From NCBI GenBank assembly GCA_964396245.1, contig CAYNEO010000008.1:49792-113791 (forward strand): DNA of 64,000 nt. Reading direction: 5' to 3'. The notes beneath the pieces are model-generated. The model was given only the letters and a program-made list of their open reading frames with translations. It was not told the origin of the DNA and made no database searches. Below, in pieces: positions 28,786 through 36,933 of the stretch (its first letter is position 1; every line of letters begins with the position of its first letter). The position numbers and the translations under genes were made by a program. Origin of the DNA: CAYNEO01 sp964396245 (GTDB lineage Bacteria; Zixibacteria; MSB-5A5; GN15; FEB-12).

Positions 28786-29478
28786 ATGCCCTCTTCGGGA
28801 CGCTTATACCTCGTGCCGACGCCTATCGGTAACCTTGGAGATATCACCCGCCGCGCCCTAGAGGTGCTTTCGGAGGTTGACGTGGTCGCGTGCGAGGACA
28901 CGCGTACCAGCGGCCGCCTGCTGAAGCATTTTCAGATAAAGAAAAGGCTGATCAGTTATCACGAGTTCAACGAACAGGCGCGGGCAGGGCGGATTGTTGA
29001 TGCGATAGCCGCCGGCGAATCGGTCGCGGTCGTCACCGACGCCGGGTCCCCCGGAATTTCGGATCCGGCATACCGGGTCGTGAGAGCGGCAATCGATGCC
29101 GGAATCGAGATAAACGCATTGCCGGGTCCGACCGCGATTATCCCGGCCCTGACTGCTTCGGGATTACCAACCGACCGTTTCTTCTACGAGGGATTTCTCC
29201 CGGTCAAAGACGGCGCTCGACGACGACGGCTGGAAGCCGTAGGTGCATTCGAACATACGCTCGTATTCTATGAGTCGCCGCATCGGATTCACAAGACGGT
29301 GGCGGCGATGGTTGATGTGCTCGGTGACAGACAGGCTTGCCTGGCAAGAGAGATCAGCAAGAAATTCGAAGAATATATCCGGGGTTCGCTGCAAGAGATT
29401 CAGAACCAAATATCCGGCAGGACTGTTAAGGGGGAGTTGGTCATAGTGATAGCAGGAAGTGATGCGAGCAAAGAATGA
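28786..29478 (+). CDS. rsmI: 16S rRNA (cytidine-1402 2'-O)-methyltransferase RsmI
   Basis: A 230-residue tetrapyrrole-methylase-fold enzyme that methylates the ribose of C1402 in the 16S decoding centre. Typical blocks: GRLYLVPTPIGNLGDITRRAL, ACEDTRTSGRLLKHF, SYHEFNE, VAVVTDAGSPGISDPAYR, NALPGPTAIIPALTASGLP, FYEGFLPVK and FYESPHRIHKT. The length is slightly short because the C-terminal helical extension of E. coli RsmI is missing. It starts 13 bp after nadE and overlaps the next gene by 20 bp or less. Confidence 0.96.
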   Translation: MPSSGRLYLVPTPIGNLGDITRRALEVLSEVDVVACEDTRTSGRLLKHFQIKKRLISYHEFNEQARAGRIVDAIAAGESVAVVTDAGSPGISDPAYRVVRAAIDAGIEINALPGPTAIIPALTASGLPTDRFFYEGFLPVKDGARRRRLEAVGAFEHTLVFYESPHRIHKTVAAMVDVLGDRQACLAREISKKFEEYIRGSLQEIQNQISGRTVKGELVIVIAGSDASKE

Positions 29479-30412
29479 CAACAACGACACGGAAGCCGTG
29501 AAGCAAAGTCCGGTCGTCTATCCCTTTGATTGGCTGATAGTCGGCTATTCGGCGCTGATACTTTGCGTGGTCGCGGTTTTCGGCCGTCCGATCAGTCAAT
29601 ATACCGGCCAGATTGTATTCTCACTGGGGACAATCGCTCTGGTCGGGTTAATAGTGAGATATTCCGATGAATCTCGCGGCCGTGTGCAGGCCTTTATCCG
29701 CATACTCTATCCATTGATATTGTTCACCTTCATGTACCGGATGACCGGCGGCATGATGCACGTGATCTTTCCCGGGTTTTTTGACTGGCAGCTGACTGCC
29801 TTTGAGAAGAGCTTTTTCGGTTTTCATCCGACGATATACATCGACCGCCACTTGTTGCATACGATTCCCAACGAGATTTTCTCGGCGACATATTTCTCCT
29901 ATTACCTGATGCTTCCGGGCTTTCTTTTCCCGGTATTCTTCCTTCGCGACTATGACACCGTGAAAAAGACCATCACGGCTCTCTGTCTGACTTTTGTCAT
30001 ATCATATGTCATCTTTTTCGCCTATCCGATAGAGGGACCCCGCTGGCATTTTGCGGCCGCGTATGTTAATCAGATACAGGGACCGGTGTTTCGTCCCCTG
30101 GTCGAATTCGTCATTGAGCATGGTGCGGTCCGGGGCGGCGCTATGCCGTCGTCGCACGTTGCGGTGGCGTTCGTGGTCGTGCTGTCGGCATTTCGGTATT
30201 ATCGAAAGGGCGGGTGGGTGCTGTTGCCGTTCTTTATCGGCCTGATTATAGGCACCTTCTGGGGGCGGTTTCACTATCTGTCGGACGTCGCGGTCGGCCT
30301 GACAATCGGGCTGTTTTCGACGGTGTTGATCTGGAGGTACTACGACCGCTGGATGGAACCGCAACCGGATTCCGGGGTAGAACGACAACAGGAAATTGAA
30401 CATGCTACCTGA
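29462..30412 (+). CDS. PAP2-superfamily membrane phosphatase
   Basis: A polytopic inner membrane protein of about 316 residues with PAP2-type acid phosphatase motifs: GPRWHF near residue 194, AMPSSHVA near 229 (C2, catalytic histidine) and FHYLSDVAVG near 271 (C3). About eight hydrophobic segments are visible. PAP2 membrane enzymes remove phosphate from lipid carriers such as undecaprenyl pyrophosphate or phosphatidate; the GPRWHF form is also seen in inositol-phosphoryl transferase-like members. The substrate cannot be told from sequence. A GTG immediately before the ATG is an alternative start. It overlaps rsmI and lgt, so all are co-transcribed, and the lgt neighbour suggests a lipid-related job. 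Confidence 0.85.
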   Translation: MRAKNDNNDTEAVKQSPVVYPFDWLIVGYSALILCVVAVFGRPISQYTGQIVFSLGTIALVGLIVRYSDESRGRVQAFIRILYPLILFTFMYRMTGGMMHVIFPGFFDWQLTAFEKSFFGFHPTIYIDRHLLHTIPNEIFSATYFSYYLMLPGFLFPVFFLRDYDTVKKTITALCLTFVISYVIFFAYPIEGPRWHFAAAYVNQIQGPVFRPLVEFVIEHGAVRGGAMPSSHVAVAFVVVLSAFRYYRKGGWVLLPFFIGLIIGTFWGRFHYLSDVAVGLTIGLFSTVLIWRYYDRWMEPQPDSGVERQQEIEHAT

Positions 30413-31214
30413 ATTATTTCACATCGGGCCGATTCCCATACGCAGCTATGGACTGATGCTGGCGATCTCTTTTCTGCTCGGCATCTGGTACATCTGGTAT
30501 GTTTCCAGACGTGACGGAAAGCCGTTTGATCGCTTTCTTACGATAGCCTATATCATGGTTATCGGGGGGCTGGTTGGCGCGAGACTGGCGTACGTGCTGC
30601 TGCACCTGAGCGAATTCAGCGGTCACTGGACCGACGTATTCAACCCGTTCCATTCCGGTACCTTCGGAATTGCCGGCATGAACCTTTACGGCGGTATTTT
30701 GCTGGCAATCATTGGCGCGGCAGTATATTGCCTCCTGACCGGGATGTCGATTCTCGATGTATTTGACTATTTCGCACCGACAGTCGGAATCGGTCTGATA
30801 TTCACCCGTATCGGCTGTTTCATGAACGGCTGTTGCTTCGGCACTCCCTGCAATCTGCCATGGGCGGTCAAATTCCCGCCGGGGTCGATTCCCTACTCGG
30901 TGTTCGGCGGTCAGACCCTGCATCCGTCGCAGCTTTACAGTTCACTGTACGGCGTCCTGCTTTTTGTCATCCTGCATTTCATGCTCAGGAACCGCCGATT
31001 TTTCGGACAGGTGGTGGCGGTTTACTTTATGGTCGAGGCGTTCTTCCGCTTCATCATCGAATATGTGCGCTATTATGAAAATGCGATGATAATCCCGCTC
31101 GGACCGATTCATCCGACGTTCAATCAGATCGTTTCGGTATTGTTGTTTATGTTGGGGTTGGCAATCTATCTCGTACAGCGTGGGCGACTGCCGAAGTCGG
31201 AAGCACTTGCCTGA
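30402..31214 (+). CDS. lgt: Prolipoprotein diacylglyceryl transferase
   Basis: A 270-residue, seven-helix inner membrane enzyme that moves diacylglycerol from phosphatidylglycerol to the lipobox cysteine of prolipoproteins. The Lgt signature is clear: GIAGMNLYGGILLAIIG, then TRIGCFMNGCCFGTPCNLPW, and the essential arginine-containing ARLAYVL. The C-terminal HPTFNQIVSVLLFMLG is also typical. ATG at 30402 follows AGGAAA; a TTG six bases upstream is the alternative. It serves the several lipoproteins in this window. Last gene of the plus-strand run; converges on lipB. Confidence 0.96.
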   Translation: MLPELFHIGPIPIRSYGLMLAISFLLGIWYIWYVSRRDGKPFDRFLTIAYIMVIGGLVGARLAYVLLHLSEFSGHWTDVFNPFHSGTFGIAGMNLYGGILLAIIGAAVYCLLTGMSILDVFDYFAPTVGIGLIFTRIGCFMNGCCFGTPCNLPWAVKFPPGSIPYSVFGGQTLHPSQLYSSLYGVLLFVILHFMLRNRRFFGQVVAVYFMVEAFFRFIIEYVRYYENAMIIPLGPIHPTFNQIVSVLLFMLGLAIYLVQRGRLPKSEALA

Positions 31215-31226
31215 TGTTAGCGTCGG

Positions 31227-31931
31227 TCAGATGACGTTGCCGCCTTCCTGACTTTCCAATTCTTCCGCCAGCTCTTCCAGTTCAATTGGCGTAAATACGG
31301 TATCGAATATCCGAGCGTACTTCTCCAGAAGGATTTTACTGAACTTCTTGATCCGGGTGCGCTTGCCGCGAAGATCCTTAAGCGAGGTCATCACCTCGGC
31401 ATTGAGACCACAGGGGTTGATTTCGCGAAATTCACTCAGGTCGGTGTTGATATTGATGGCCGCGCCGTGAAATGAAATCCAGTGCTTGACGGCGATGCCT
31501 ATGGAGGCAATCTTCTTATCCCCCACCCAGACGCCGGTGTTATCCTCTCCGAGTTTGGCTTCGATGCCGTATTCGGCGAGCGTCTGTATTATCCCGAGCT
31601 GGATGTTGTCCATAAACCGATGCAGGTCGCGTCCCCGGCGGCTCAGGTTGAACACAAAGTATACTACCAGTTGACCCGGACCGTGATAGGTGACGTCTCC
31701 CCCGCGCTCGATAAAATACGGTGTGGTTTTCAGGTCGCGGTAGTTTTCTTCGTGGCCGTCTTTCCCGACCGTGATGACCGGCGGATGTTCAAGGAAGATG
31801 ATGGTGTCGCGGGCAAGCCCCTCTCGCCGCATCTTGACCAGGCTGCGCTGCCAGCTCAGGGAGCGTTCGTACTCGACGTGACCGGCCTCCAGGCACCATC
31901 CATACAGCTTTTTCACGGTCGTTTCTGCCAT
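31227..31931 (-). CDS. lipB: Octanoyl-[acyl-carrier protein]:protein N-octanoyltransferase LipB
   Basis: A 234-residue transferase that moves octanoate from acyl carrier protein to the lipoyl domains of 2-oxoacid dehydrogenases and glycine cleavage H protein. Family motifs: FLEHPPVITVGKDG, the RGGDVTYHGPGQLVVYFVFNL block, KKIASIGIAV with the catalytic lysine, SFHGAAININTDLSEF, and NPCGL with the catalytic cysteine. A C-terminal glutamate-rich helix follows. The start codon overlaps the stop of the E2 gene by one base (TGATG), so the enzyme is made together with a substrate that carries a lipoyl domain. Confidence 0.96.
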   Translation of the reverse strand: MAETTVKKLYGWCLEAGHVEYERSLSWQRSLVKMRREGLARDTIIFLEHPPVITVGKDGHEENYRDLKTTPYFIERGGDVTYHGPGQLVVYFVFNLSRRGRDLHRFMDNIQLGIIQTLAEYGIEAKLGEDNTGVWVGDKKIASIGIAVKHWISFHGAAININTDLSEFREINPCGLNAEVMTSLKDLRGKRTRIKKFSKILLEKYARIFDTVFTPIELEELAEELESQEGGNVI

Positions 31932-33337
31932 CAGCGCAACTGCAACAACAACCGGGCGGGGTCGGCCAGGAATTCATGCACCCGGTGCAGGAATTGGACG
32001 GCCGTATGGCCGTCGATAAGACGGTGGTCGAATGACATACCGAAGGATGAGATGTCACGGATGACGATTTCGTTGTTAACCACCCATGGTCGCTTCACGA
32101 TAGCGTGAACGCCGAGAATGGCGACCTGCGGCTGGCTAATGATAGGCGTTGATGCCGTAGCGCCGAACATACCGGCATTGGTGATGGAGAACGTACCATT
32201 AGCGACATCATCCGGTTTCAGCTGATTCTTGCGGGCGCGTTCACCGATGTCGTTCAATTCGACGGCCAATTCCACGATGGTTTTCCTGTCGGCGTCACGG
32301 ATAATCGGGACGATAAGTCCCTCGTCGCGGGCCACGGCAACACCGATGTTGTAATAGTGCTTGATGATGATCTCTTTTTCGGTCATGGAGGCATTGATTT
32401 TGGGATATTCCTTCAACGCCGCGCAACTGGCCTTGATGATAAACGGCATATAGGTCAGGTTGACGCCGTACGTATCCATGAACTCCGCCTTCATTCCGCG
32501 GCGGAATTTGACCAGTTCGGTCATGTCGATATCTTCAAAAGTGGTCACGTGGGCCGAAGTATTAATCGACTTGATCATGTGGTCGGAAATCATCTTGCGG
32601 ACGCCGACCAGCGGTGTTCTGGTTTCGCGCTGAGATTCGGGGAGCGGCTCGAAGACCGGGATTTCGACTTTCACTTTCGGCTCCCTGGGAGCGACCGGTG
32701 CAGCAGGCGCAGTCTCGGCGGCGCGGGTAGGCTCAGGGCGCGGAGTCGGCGTGGGCGGCGATGGAATCGGCTCTCGCGTGAATCCCGCGGCCGTGGAACG
32801 CTCGCCGGCGGTGCGCTCGACATCTTCTACGGTGATCAGACCGTTCTTCCCTGTGGGTGTAATTGATGATGCATCGAGACCGTATTCACGAACGAGCAGC
32901 CGAACTTTGGGCGACATCTTCCCTTTTCCCTTCGGCGCAGTACCCTGGACTTCCGCAGCGGGAGCGGGTTTGGGAGCCGGAGCTTCTTCGCTGGGGGCAG
33001 CTTCCTTGGTTTCCGGCTTTGCCTCCTTCGGGGCTTCGGTTTCAGCGGGGACTTTCTGCCTCACCTGAGTCTGTTCCGGGGCGGCTTTTTCACCGCCTTT
33101 TTGATCATCGATGGCAGCGATGCGAGTACCCACGGGGACCACATCGCCTTCTTTGGCCAGTTGCTGGGTCAGAACTCCGGAAATCTCGGCCGGTATCTCG
33201 ACATTCACCTTGTCGGTCATCAGTTCCACAAGGGGCTGGTTGACCTCGACTTTGTCGCCGACTTTCACTTTCCATTCCAGGATCGTCCCCTCGAGGACCG
33301 ATTCTCCCATTTGCGGGACCAGAACATCATGCACCAT
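31931..33337 (-). CDS. 2-oxoacid dehydrogenase E2 (dihydrolipoyl acyltransferase)
   Basis: A 468-residue E2 core protein. The N-terminal lipoyl domain (residues 1-77) has the lipoylated Lys43 in MTDKVNV. A long Pro/Ala/Glu linker follows, then a peripheral-subunit-binding domain (SPKVRLLVREYGLDASSITP, about 140-175) that binds E1 or E3. A second Pro-rich linker precedes the catalytic domain (about 240-468) with SFDHRLIDGHTAVQFL near the end carrying the catalytic histidine. Whether it acts on pyruvate, 2-oxoglutarate or branched-chain acids cannot be decided; the sequence resembles SucB/BkdB types. No E1 or E3 gene is nearby. lipB is translationally coupled to it. Confidence 0.93.
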   Translation of the reverse strand: MVHDVLVPQMGESVLEGTILEWKVKVGDKVEVNQPLVELMTDKVNVEIPAEISGVLTQQLAKEGDVVPVGTRIAAIDDQKGGEKAAPEQTQVRQKVPAETEAPKEAKPETKEAAPSEEAPAPKPAPAAEVQGTAPKGKGKMSPKVRLLVREYGLDASSITPTGKNGLITVEDVERTAGERSTAAGFTREPIPSPPTPTPRPEPTRAAETAPAAPVAPREPKVKVEIPVFEPLPESQRETRTPLVGVRKMISDHMIKSINTSAHVTTFEDIDMTELVKFRRGMKAEFMDTYGVNLTYMPFIIKASCAALKEYPKINASMTEKEIIIKHYYNIGVAVARDEGLIVPIIRDADRKTIVELAVELNDIGERARKNQLKPDDVANGTFSITNAGMFGATASTPIISQPQVAILGVHAIVKRPWVVNNEIVIRDISSFGMSFDHRLIDGHTAVQFLHRVHEFLADPARLLLQLR

Positions 33338-33440
33338 CGTGTATTCCCTTGTTTTTCAGTATACTCATTCGTGGTTGTGCCGTGACTGCGAATATACGCC
33401 TTCGACTCCGAAAGGTCAAGCGGGCCTCCCCTGCGTCACC

Positions 33441-34520
33441 CTACGGTATTTCCAGCATCTTCTCGAGGGCAAGAAGAGCCTCACTCCGGGTCGGCTCAGG
33501 CACCTCTATCGGCTTGATATCAGCGTAATTTTCCAGACAGAAGGCCAGATCATTCAGTGTAGTCCGGTACATGTTGGCACATACCGGGCAGGTCTGGCCG
33601 GACAGCTCGAGGATGGTTTTATCGGGATGTTCGTGGGCCATCCGGTTGATCAGATTTATCTCCGTTCCGATGGCTATCGTCGAGCCTGCCGGGGCTTCTC
33701 TGCAATACTCCACGATGAACCTGGTGGACCCGGCGGCATCGGCCAACTCAACGACACCGGGGGGGCACTCCGGATGCACGATAATCTTGACCCCCGGGTG
33801 CTCCTTTCGCATGGCCTCGACGTGTTCGGGCTTGAAATTGGTGTGGACGTGGCAGTGACCCTTCCAGAGGATGATTTTCGCCCGCTCGATCTGCTGTGCG
33901 GTGAGGCCGCCGCCTTCGCGTGAGAAGTCCCAGATGACCATCTCTTCCGGCTTAAGGCCGTACTTCAGGCCCGTGTTATAACCGAGGTTCTCATCCGGGA
34001 AAAAGAACACCTTGTCCCGCTGCTCCAGGCCGTAGGTAAGGGCACCGATGGCGTTCGACGAAGTACAGATCAGCCCGCCATGCCGTCCGGTGAATGCTTT
34101 GAGACCGGCTGCGGTGTTCATATACGACACGGGCATGATGCGGTCTTCGGCGCCAAACGGCTTGAGGTAGTCCCACGCTTCGAGGACATCGGCCATTTCG
34201 GCCATATCAGCCATGGGACAGCCCGCAAGCGGGTTGGCCAGATAGACCATCTGACTATCAGCCGTGAGTATGTCGGCCGACTCGGCCATGAAATGCACAC
34301 CGGCAAACACAATGATTTCGGCGTCTTTTTTGGATGCGGCTATCTTTGACAGGCCGTAGCTGTCGCCGATATGATCGCCGAATTCCACCACTTCCAGGCG
34401 CTGGTAATGATGGGCGAGGATACACAGTTTACGTCCCATTCGGGCTTTTGCATCCTGAATCCGCTCTCTCAGTTCGGCGGCTCCGGCTTGCCGGTATTGT
34501 TGTGGCAGAGAAAAGTACAT
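33441..34520 (-). CDS. nadA: Quinolinate synthase
   Basis: A 359-residue [4Fe-4S] enzyme that condenses iminoaspartate with dihydroxyacetone phosphate to quinolinate, the first NAD precursor. Three cluster-ligand cysteines lie in LAGCPMAD, HPECPPGVVELAD and QTCPVCANMY. AHHYQRLEVVEFGDHIGDSYGL and FAGVHFMAESADIL are the usual N-terminal substrate-binding blocks. Oxygen-sensitive by nature. nadB and nadC are not adjacent; nadE lies in the window. Three bases separate it from the upstream ferredoxin-NADP reductase gene, so the two share a transcript. Confidence 0.97.
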   Translation of the reverse strand: MYFSLPQQYRQAGAAELRERIQDAKARMGRKLCILAHHYQRLEVVEFGDHIGDSYGLSKIAASKKDAEIIVFAGVHFMAESADILTADSQMVYLANPLAGCPMADMAEMADVLEAWDYLKPFGAEDRIMPVSYMNTAAGLKAFTGRHGGLICTSSNAIGALTYGLEQRDKVFFFPDENLGYNTGLKYGLKPEEMVIWDFSREGGGLTAQQIERAKIILWKGHCHVHTNFKPEHVEAMRKEHPGVKIIVHPECPPGVVELADAAGSTRFIVEYCREAPAGSTIAIGTEINLINRMAHEHPDKTILELSGQTCPVCANMYRTTLNDLAFCLENYADIKPIEVPEPTRSEALLALEKMLEIP

Positions 34521-34522
34521 GC

Positions 34523-35587
34523 TTATGCTTGATCTTTCTTTTTTGCCTTCATCTGGGCCAATTTCTGCTGCACCAGTTCGTGGCGGTCGGTCGAATGGCC
34601 CGGGCTGACTTTTGCCTTCGGGTTGATGTAGTTCTTCGCGTTGTTGACGGCGACAGCAACTTCGCCGCAGCCGGTTGAAATCAGTTTCAACTTGCCGTCG
34701 TACGTCACTATATCGCCGGCGGCATATATACCTTCTATGTTGGTACGCATGCGCGTGTCAACCTTTATGGCGTTTTTGTCGAGTTCCAGACCCCAGTCGC
34801 TTATGGGACCAAGATTCGTGAGGAATCCGATGTTGAAAATTATGGCGTCAACCGGAAGCTTCCGCTCCTCGCCGGTGCGGGTCTGAACTATAGTCGCCGA
34901 TTCGACCCACGTGTCGCCGACTATTTCCTTGATCTCCCAGAAAGGCACCAGCAATTCCACCGATGATTCTTTTACCTTCCGGACCGAGTCCTCGTGGGCC
35001 GAGAAGAAGTCGTTCCGGTGTATGTGGGTGATGGATCGCGCGACCGGCTCGAGCATCATGGAATAATCAAAAGCACTGTCGCCGCCGCCGACAATGAGCA
35101 CATTACGGTCCCTGAAGTCATTGACACGTCGGGCGGAGTAGTAGACCCCGGCTCCCTCGAGTTCACGCACGTTCGGTATTTCAAGCCGCTTGGGAATATA
35201 GGCGCCGAGGCCGGCACAAATGACAACGGTCCTGGAGAAGTGGCTGCCCTTGTTCGTCTTGAGCTCTATGATACCGTCGGAATTCCGTTTCAGATCGAGG
35301 ACTTTTTCACCGAGACACATTTGGTGCGGATGCTGCGTTGCCTGTTCGGTGAGAAGTTTCACGAGGTCTTTTGCCAGCACCTTGGGAAAGCCGGCGACAT
35401 CGTAGATGTACTTTTCCGGATACAGCGCCATCAGCCCGCCGCCGGTTTCATCGAGCATATCAATGGCCTTGAACTTGGTCATGCGCAGGCCGGCATAGTA
35501 CATGCCATAGAGAGCCACCGGGCCGGCGCCGATGAAGGTGATGTCAAACAGATCGAAATTTCCGTCCGGTCTCGCGTCGCTTTTCAT
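34523..35587 (-). CDS. Ferredoxin--NADP(+) reductase, thioredoxin-reductase-like type
   Basis: A 354-residue flavoprotein of the TrxR-like FNR family (as in green sulfur bacteria and B. subtilis YumC). FAD-binding FIGAGPVALYGMYYAG (about residues 17-32), NADPH-binding LIVGGGDSAFD (about 163-173), and GIYAAGDIVTYDGKLKLISTG near residue 292. The redox-active CxxC of true thioredoxin reductases is absent, supporting the FNR call. It moves electrons between NADPH and ferredoxin. Next to nadA (needs reduced Fe-S) and upstream of a peroxiredoxin, rubredoxin-like and rubrerythrin-like genes, so it could feed them electrons (inference). Length slightly above family norm because of a Lys-rich C-terminal tail. 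Confidence 0.9.
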   Translation of the reverse strand: MKSDARPDGNFDLFDITFIGAGPVALYGMYYAGLRMTKFKAIDMLDETGGGLMALYPEKYIYDVAGFPKVLAKDLVKLLTEQATQHPHQMCLGEKVLDLKRNSDGIIELKTNKGSHFSRTVVICAGLGAYIPKRLEIPNVRELEGAGVYYSARRVNDFRDRNVLIVGGGDSAFDYSMMLEPVARSITHIHRNDFFSAHEDSVRKVKESSVELLVPFWEIKEIVGDTWVESATIVQTRTGEERKLPVDAIIFNIGFLTNLGPISDWGLELDKNAIKVDTRMRTNIEGIYAAGDIVTYDGKLKLISTGCGEVAVAVNNAKNYINPKAKVSPGHSTDRHELVQQKLAQMKAKKKDQA

Positions 35588-35682
35588 AACTTATTCGTAA
35601 ACACGAAGATGGGCAAAATGTGCCCGGACCACGTCGGGGTCCATGAGTCGTGCCCGCGTCTGTCGCGTCAGGCCTTGCGGAC

Positions 35683-36174
35683 TCAGTCCTGAAGTTTCTT
35701 CAGTTCGCGGAACAGGGCGTCGTTGTCCGGCAACTCATACGACGGCACCTGCTCGATAAACCTGATTATCCCCTTCTTGTCGATAAGAAACACTGCCCGC
35801 TCGGTATACCCTTTTTCTGTCAGGACCCCGTACTTTTCCGCTACCGCGCCATGGGGGTAGTAGTCGGACATTAGAGGGAAGCTAATACCTCCGAGCGACT
35901 TAGCCCATGCTTTGTGGGACGGCAGAGAATCGACCGAAATGGCCAGAATCTGGCAATCGTATTTCTCGAATTCATCTATTATGGCCTGGTAACCCGGAAT
36001 CTGGTTGGCGCAAACCGGCGTCCAGTCACCGGGATAAAACGCCAGAACGACATTCTTTCGCCCTTCGTACCATTCGAGATTCAACTCCCCTTCATTGTGA
36101 GTCGGAAGAGTAAAATCTGGGGCCGGGTCACCGACTTTCAGGGTCCTGGTCTGATTTATACTCGCTGTTTCCAC
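35683..36174 (-). CDS. Peroxiredoxin (AhpC/TSA family)
   Basis: A 163-residue thioredoxin-fold peroxidase. DPAPDFTLP begins the fold; the peroxidatic cysteine is in DWTPVCANQIPGY (about residues 50-62) with the catalytic threonine two residues before it, and AISVDSLPSHKAWAKSLGG and FLIDKKGIIRF follow. The only other cysteine (KYDCQ) is not in a usual resolving position, so the enzyme may be of 1-Cys type and depend on an external reductant. It is followed closely by the rubredoxin-like and rubrerythrin-like genes upstream in sequence order, which suggests joint use in peroxide removal. Confidence 0.92.
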   Translation of the reverse strand: METASINQTRTLKVGDPAPDFTLPTHNEGELNLEWYEGRKNVVLAFYPGDWTPVCANQIPGYQAIIDEFEKYDCQILAISVDSLPSHKAWAKSLGGISFPLMSDYYPHGAVAEKYGVLTEKGYTERAVFLIDKKGIIRFIEQVPSYELPDNDALFRELKKLQD

Positions 36175-36188
36175 CTCATAGATTCCTG

Positions 36189-36368
36189 TCAGTTGTCGAA
36201 ATCGTCGTCATCGCCATCGTCATCGGAAGAATCGTCATCAAACTGAAACTCATCGTCCTCAACAAATTCACTGAACTTGCTTCCCGGCGCACCGCAAACG
36301 GGACACACGTCGGGCGGGTCTTCCTCATCGTGGACATACCCGCAAATATCACACATCCACTGCATCAT
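36189..36368 (-). CDS. Small rubredoxin-like zinc/iron protein
   Basis: A protein of about 59 residues: MMQWMCDICGYVHDEEDPP then CPVCGAPGSKF, the two CxxC knuckles of a rubredoxin-like (rubrerythrin C-terminal type) domain that binds one iron. A very acidic tail of D and S follows (about 25 residues). I chose the ATG at 36368 because AGGTG lies five bases before it; a GTG at 36383 and the next ATG at 36365 are alternatives. In ordinary rubrerythrins this domain is fused to the four-helix diiron domain; here it is a separate gene beside such a domain, and may pass electrons to it. 15 bp before the peroxiredoxin ATG. Confidence 0.82.
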   Translation of the reverse strand: MMQWMCDICGYVHDEEDPPDVCPVCGAPGSKFSEFVEDDEFQFDDDSSDDDGDDDDFDN

Positions 36369-36414
36369 CTGATCACCTAGCACAGGTTGATGTTATAATC
36401 CAGCAAACTATCGT

Positions 36415-36918
36415 CTAATATTCGAGCGGCGAACCCTCATCGAGAGAGAACCAGTAGTAGTTCCCGCCAAGGGCGTCTTTTTCGGCCTGAAGAATCTCAA
36501 AATGGCTGAACTCTTCCTCGGCCAGTGCATCAAATATGCCCTGAATTTCGGGATCGTCAACCAGATTTCTCTGCTCCTTGTAATAATTCGTCGCGGCCAT
36601 CTCGGCCTCGATCGCAAGAGTTATAAACTCCATCTCGGTCTTGCGTTCCTCGAGTTTGCCTTTTCGGAAAACTTCGGCGAGGGCGCCGATTCCGTGCTCC
36701 GGCAGTTCACCGATTTCACCGCCGACGAGCCTGTGGAACAACTCATACAGTGTCTTCTTGTGCCGCGCTTCATCGTCGCGCAGCGTTTCCAGCTTGCGCT
36801 TGGCTTCGGGATTGGTCGTTCGTTCGGCGAGGGCGTCGTAGAACCGGTAACCGTCGACCTCGCCCTTGATCGCCTTTTTCAGGACGCCTGCCACGCGTGT
36901 CTTTGTCTCATCAGTCAT
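36415..36918 (-). CDS. Rubrerythrin-like diiron protein without rubredoxin domain
   Basis: A 167-residue ferritin-like four-helix bundle. Diiron ligands are visible as GEVDGYRFYDALAE (helix A), DDEARHKKTLYELF (helix B, ExxRH), AIEAEMAATNYYKE (helix C) and AEEEFSHFEIL (helix D, ExxxH). Rubrerythrins reduce hydrogen peroxide to water in anaerobes and microaerophiles. The C-terminal rubredoxin domain of classical rubrerythrin is absent, and a rubredoxin-like gene sits 46 bp downstream, suggesting a split rubrerythrin. Follows gltX in the same direction with a 15-bp gap. Confidence 0.9.
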   Translation of the reverse strand: MTDETKTRVAGVLKKAIKGEVDGYRFYDALAERTTNPEAKRKLETLRDDEARHKKTLYELFHRLVGGEIGELPEHGIGALAEVFRKGKLEERKTEMEFITLAIEAEMAATNYYKEQRNLVDDPEIQGIFDALAEEEFSHFEILQAEKDALGGNYYWFSLDEGSPLEY

Positions 36919-36933
36919 AATACACCTTATTGT

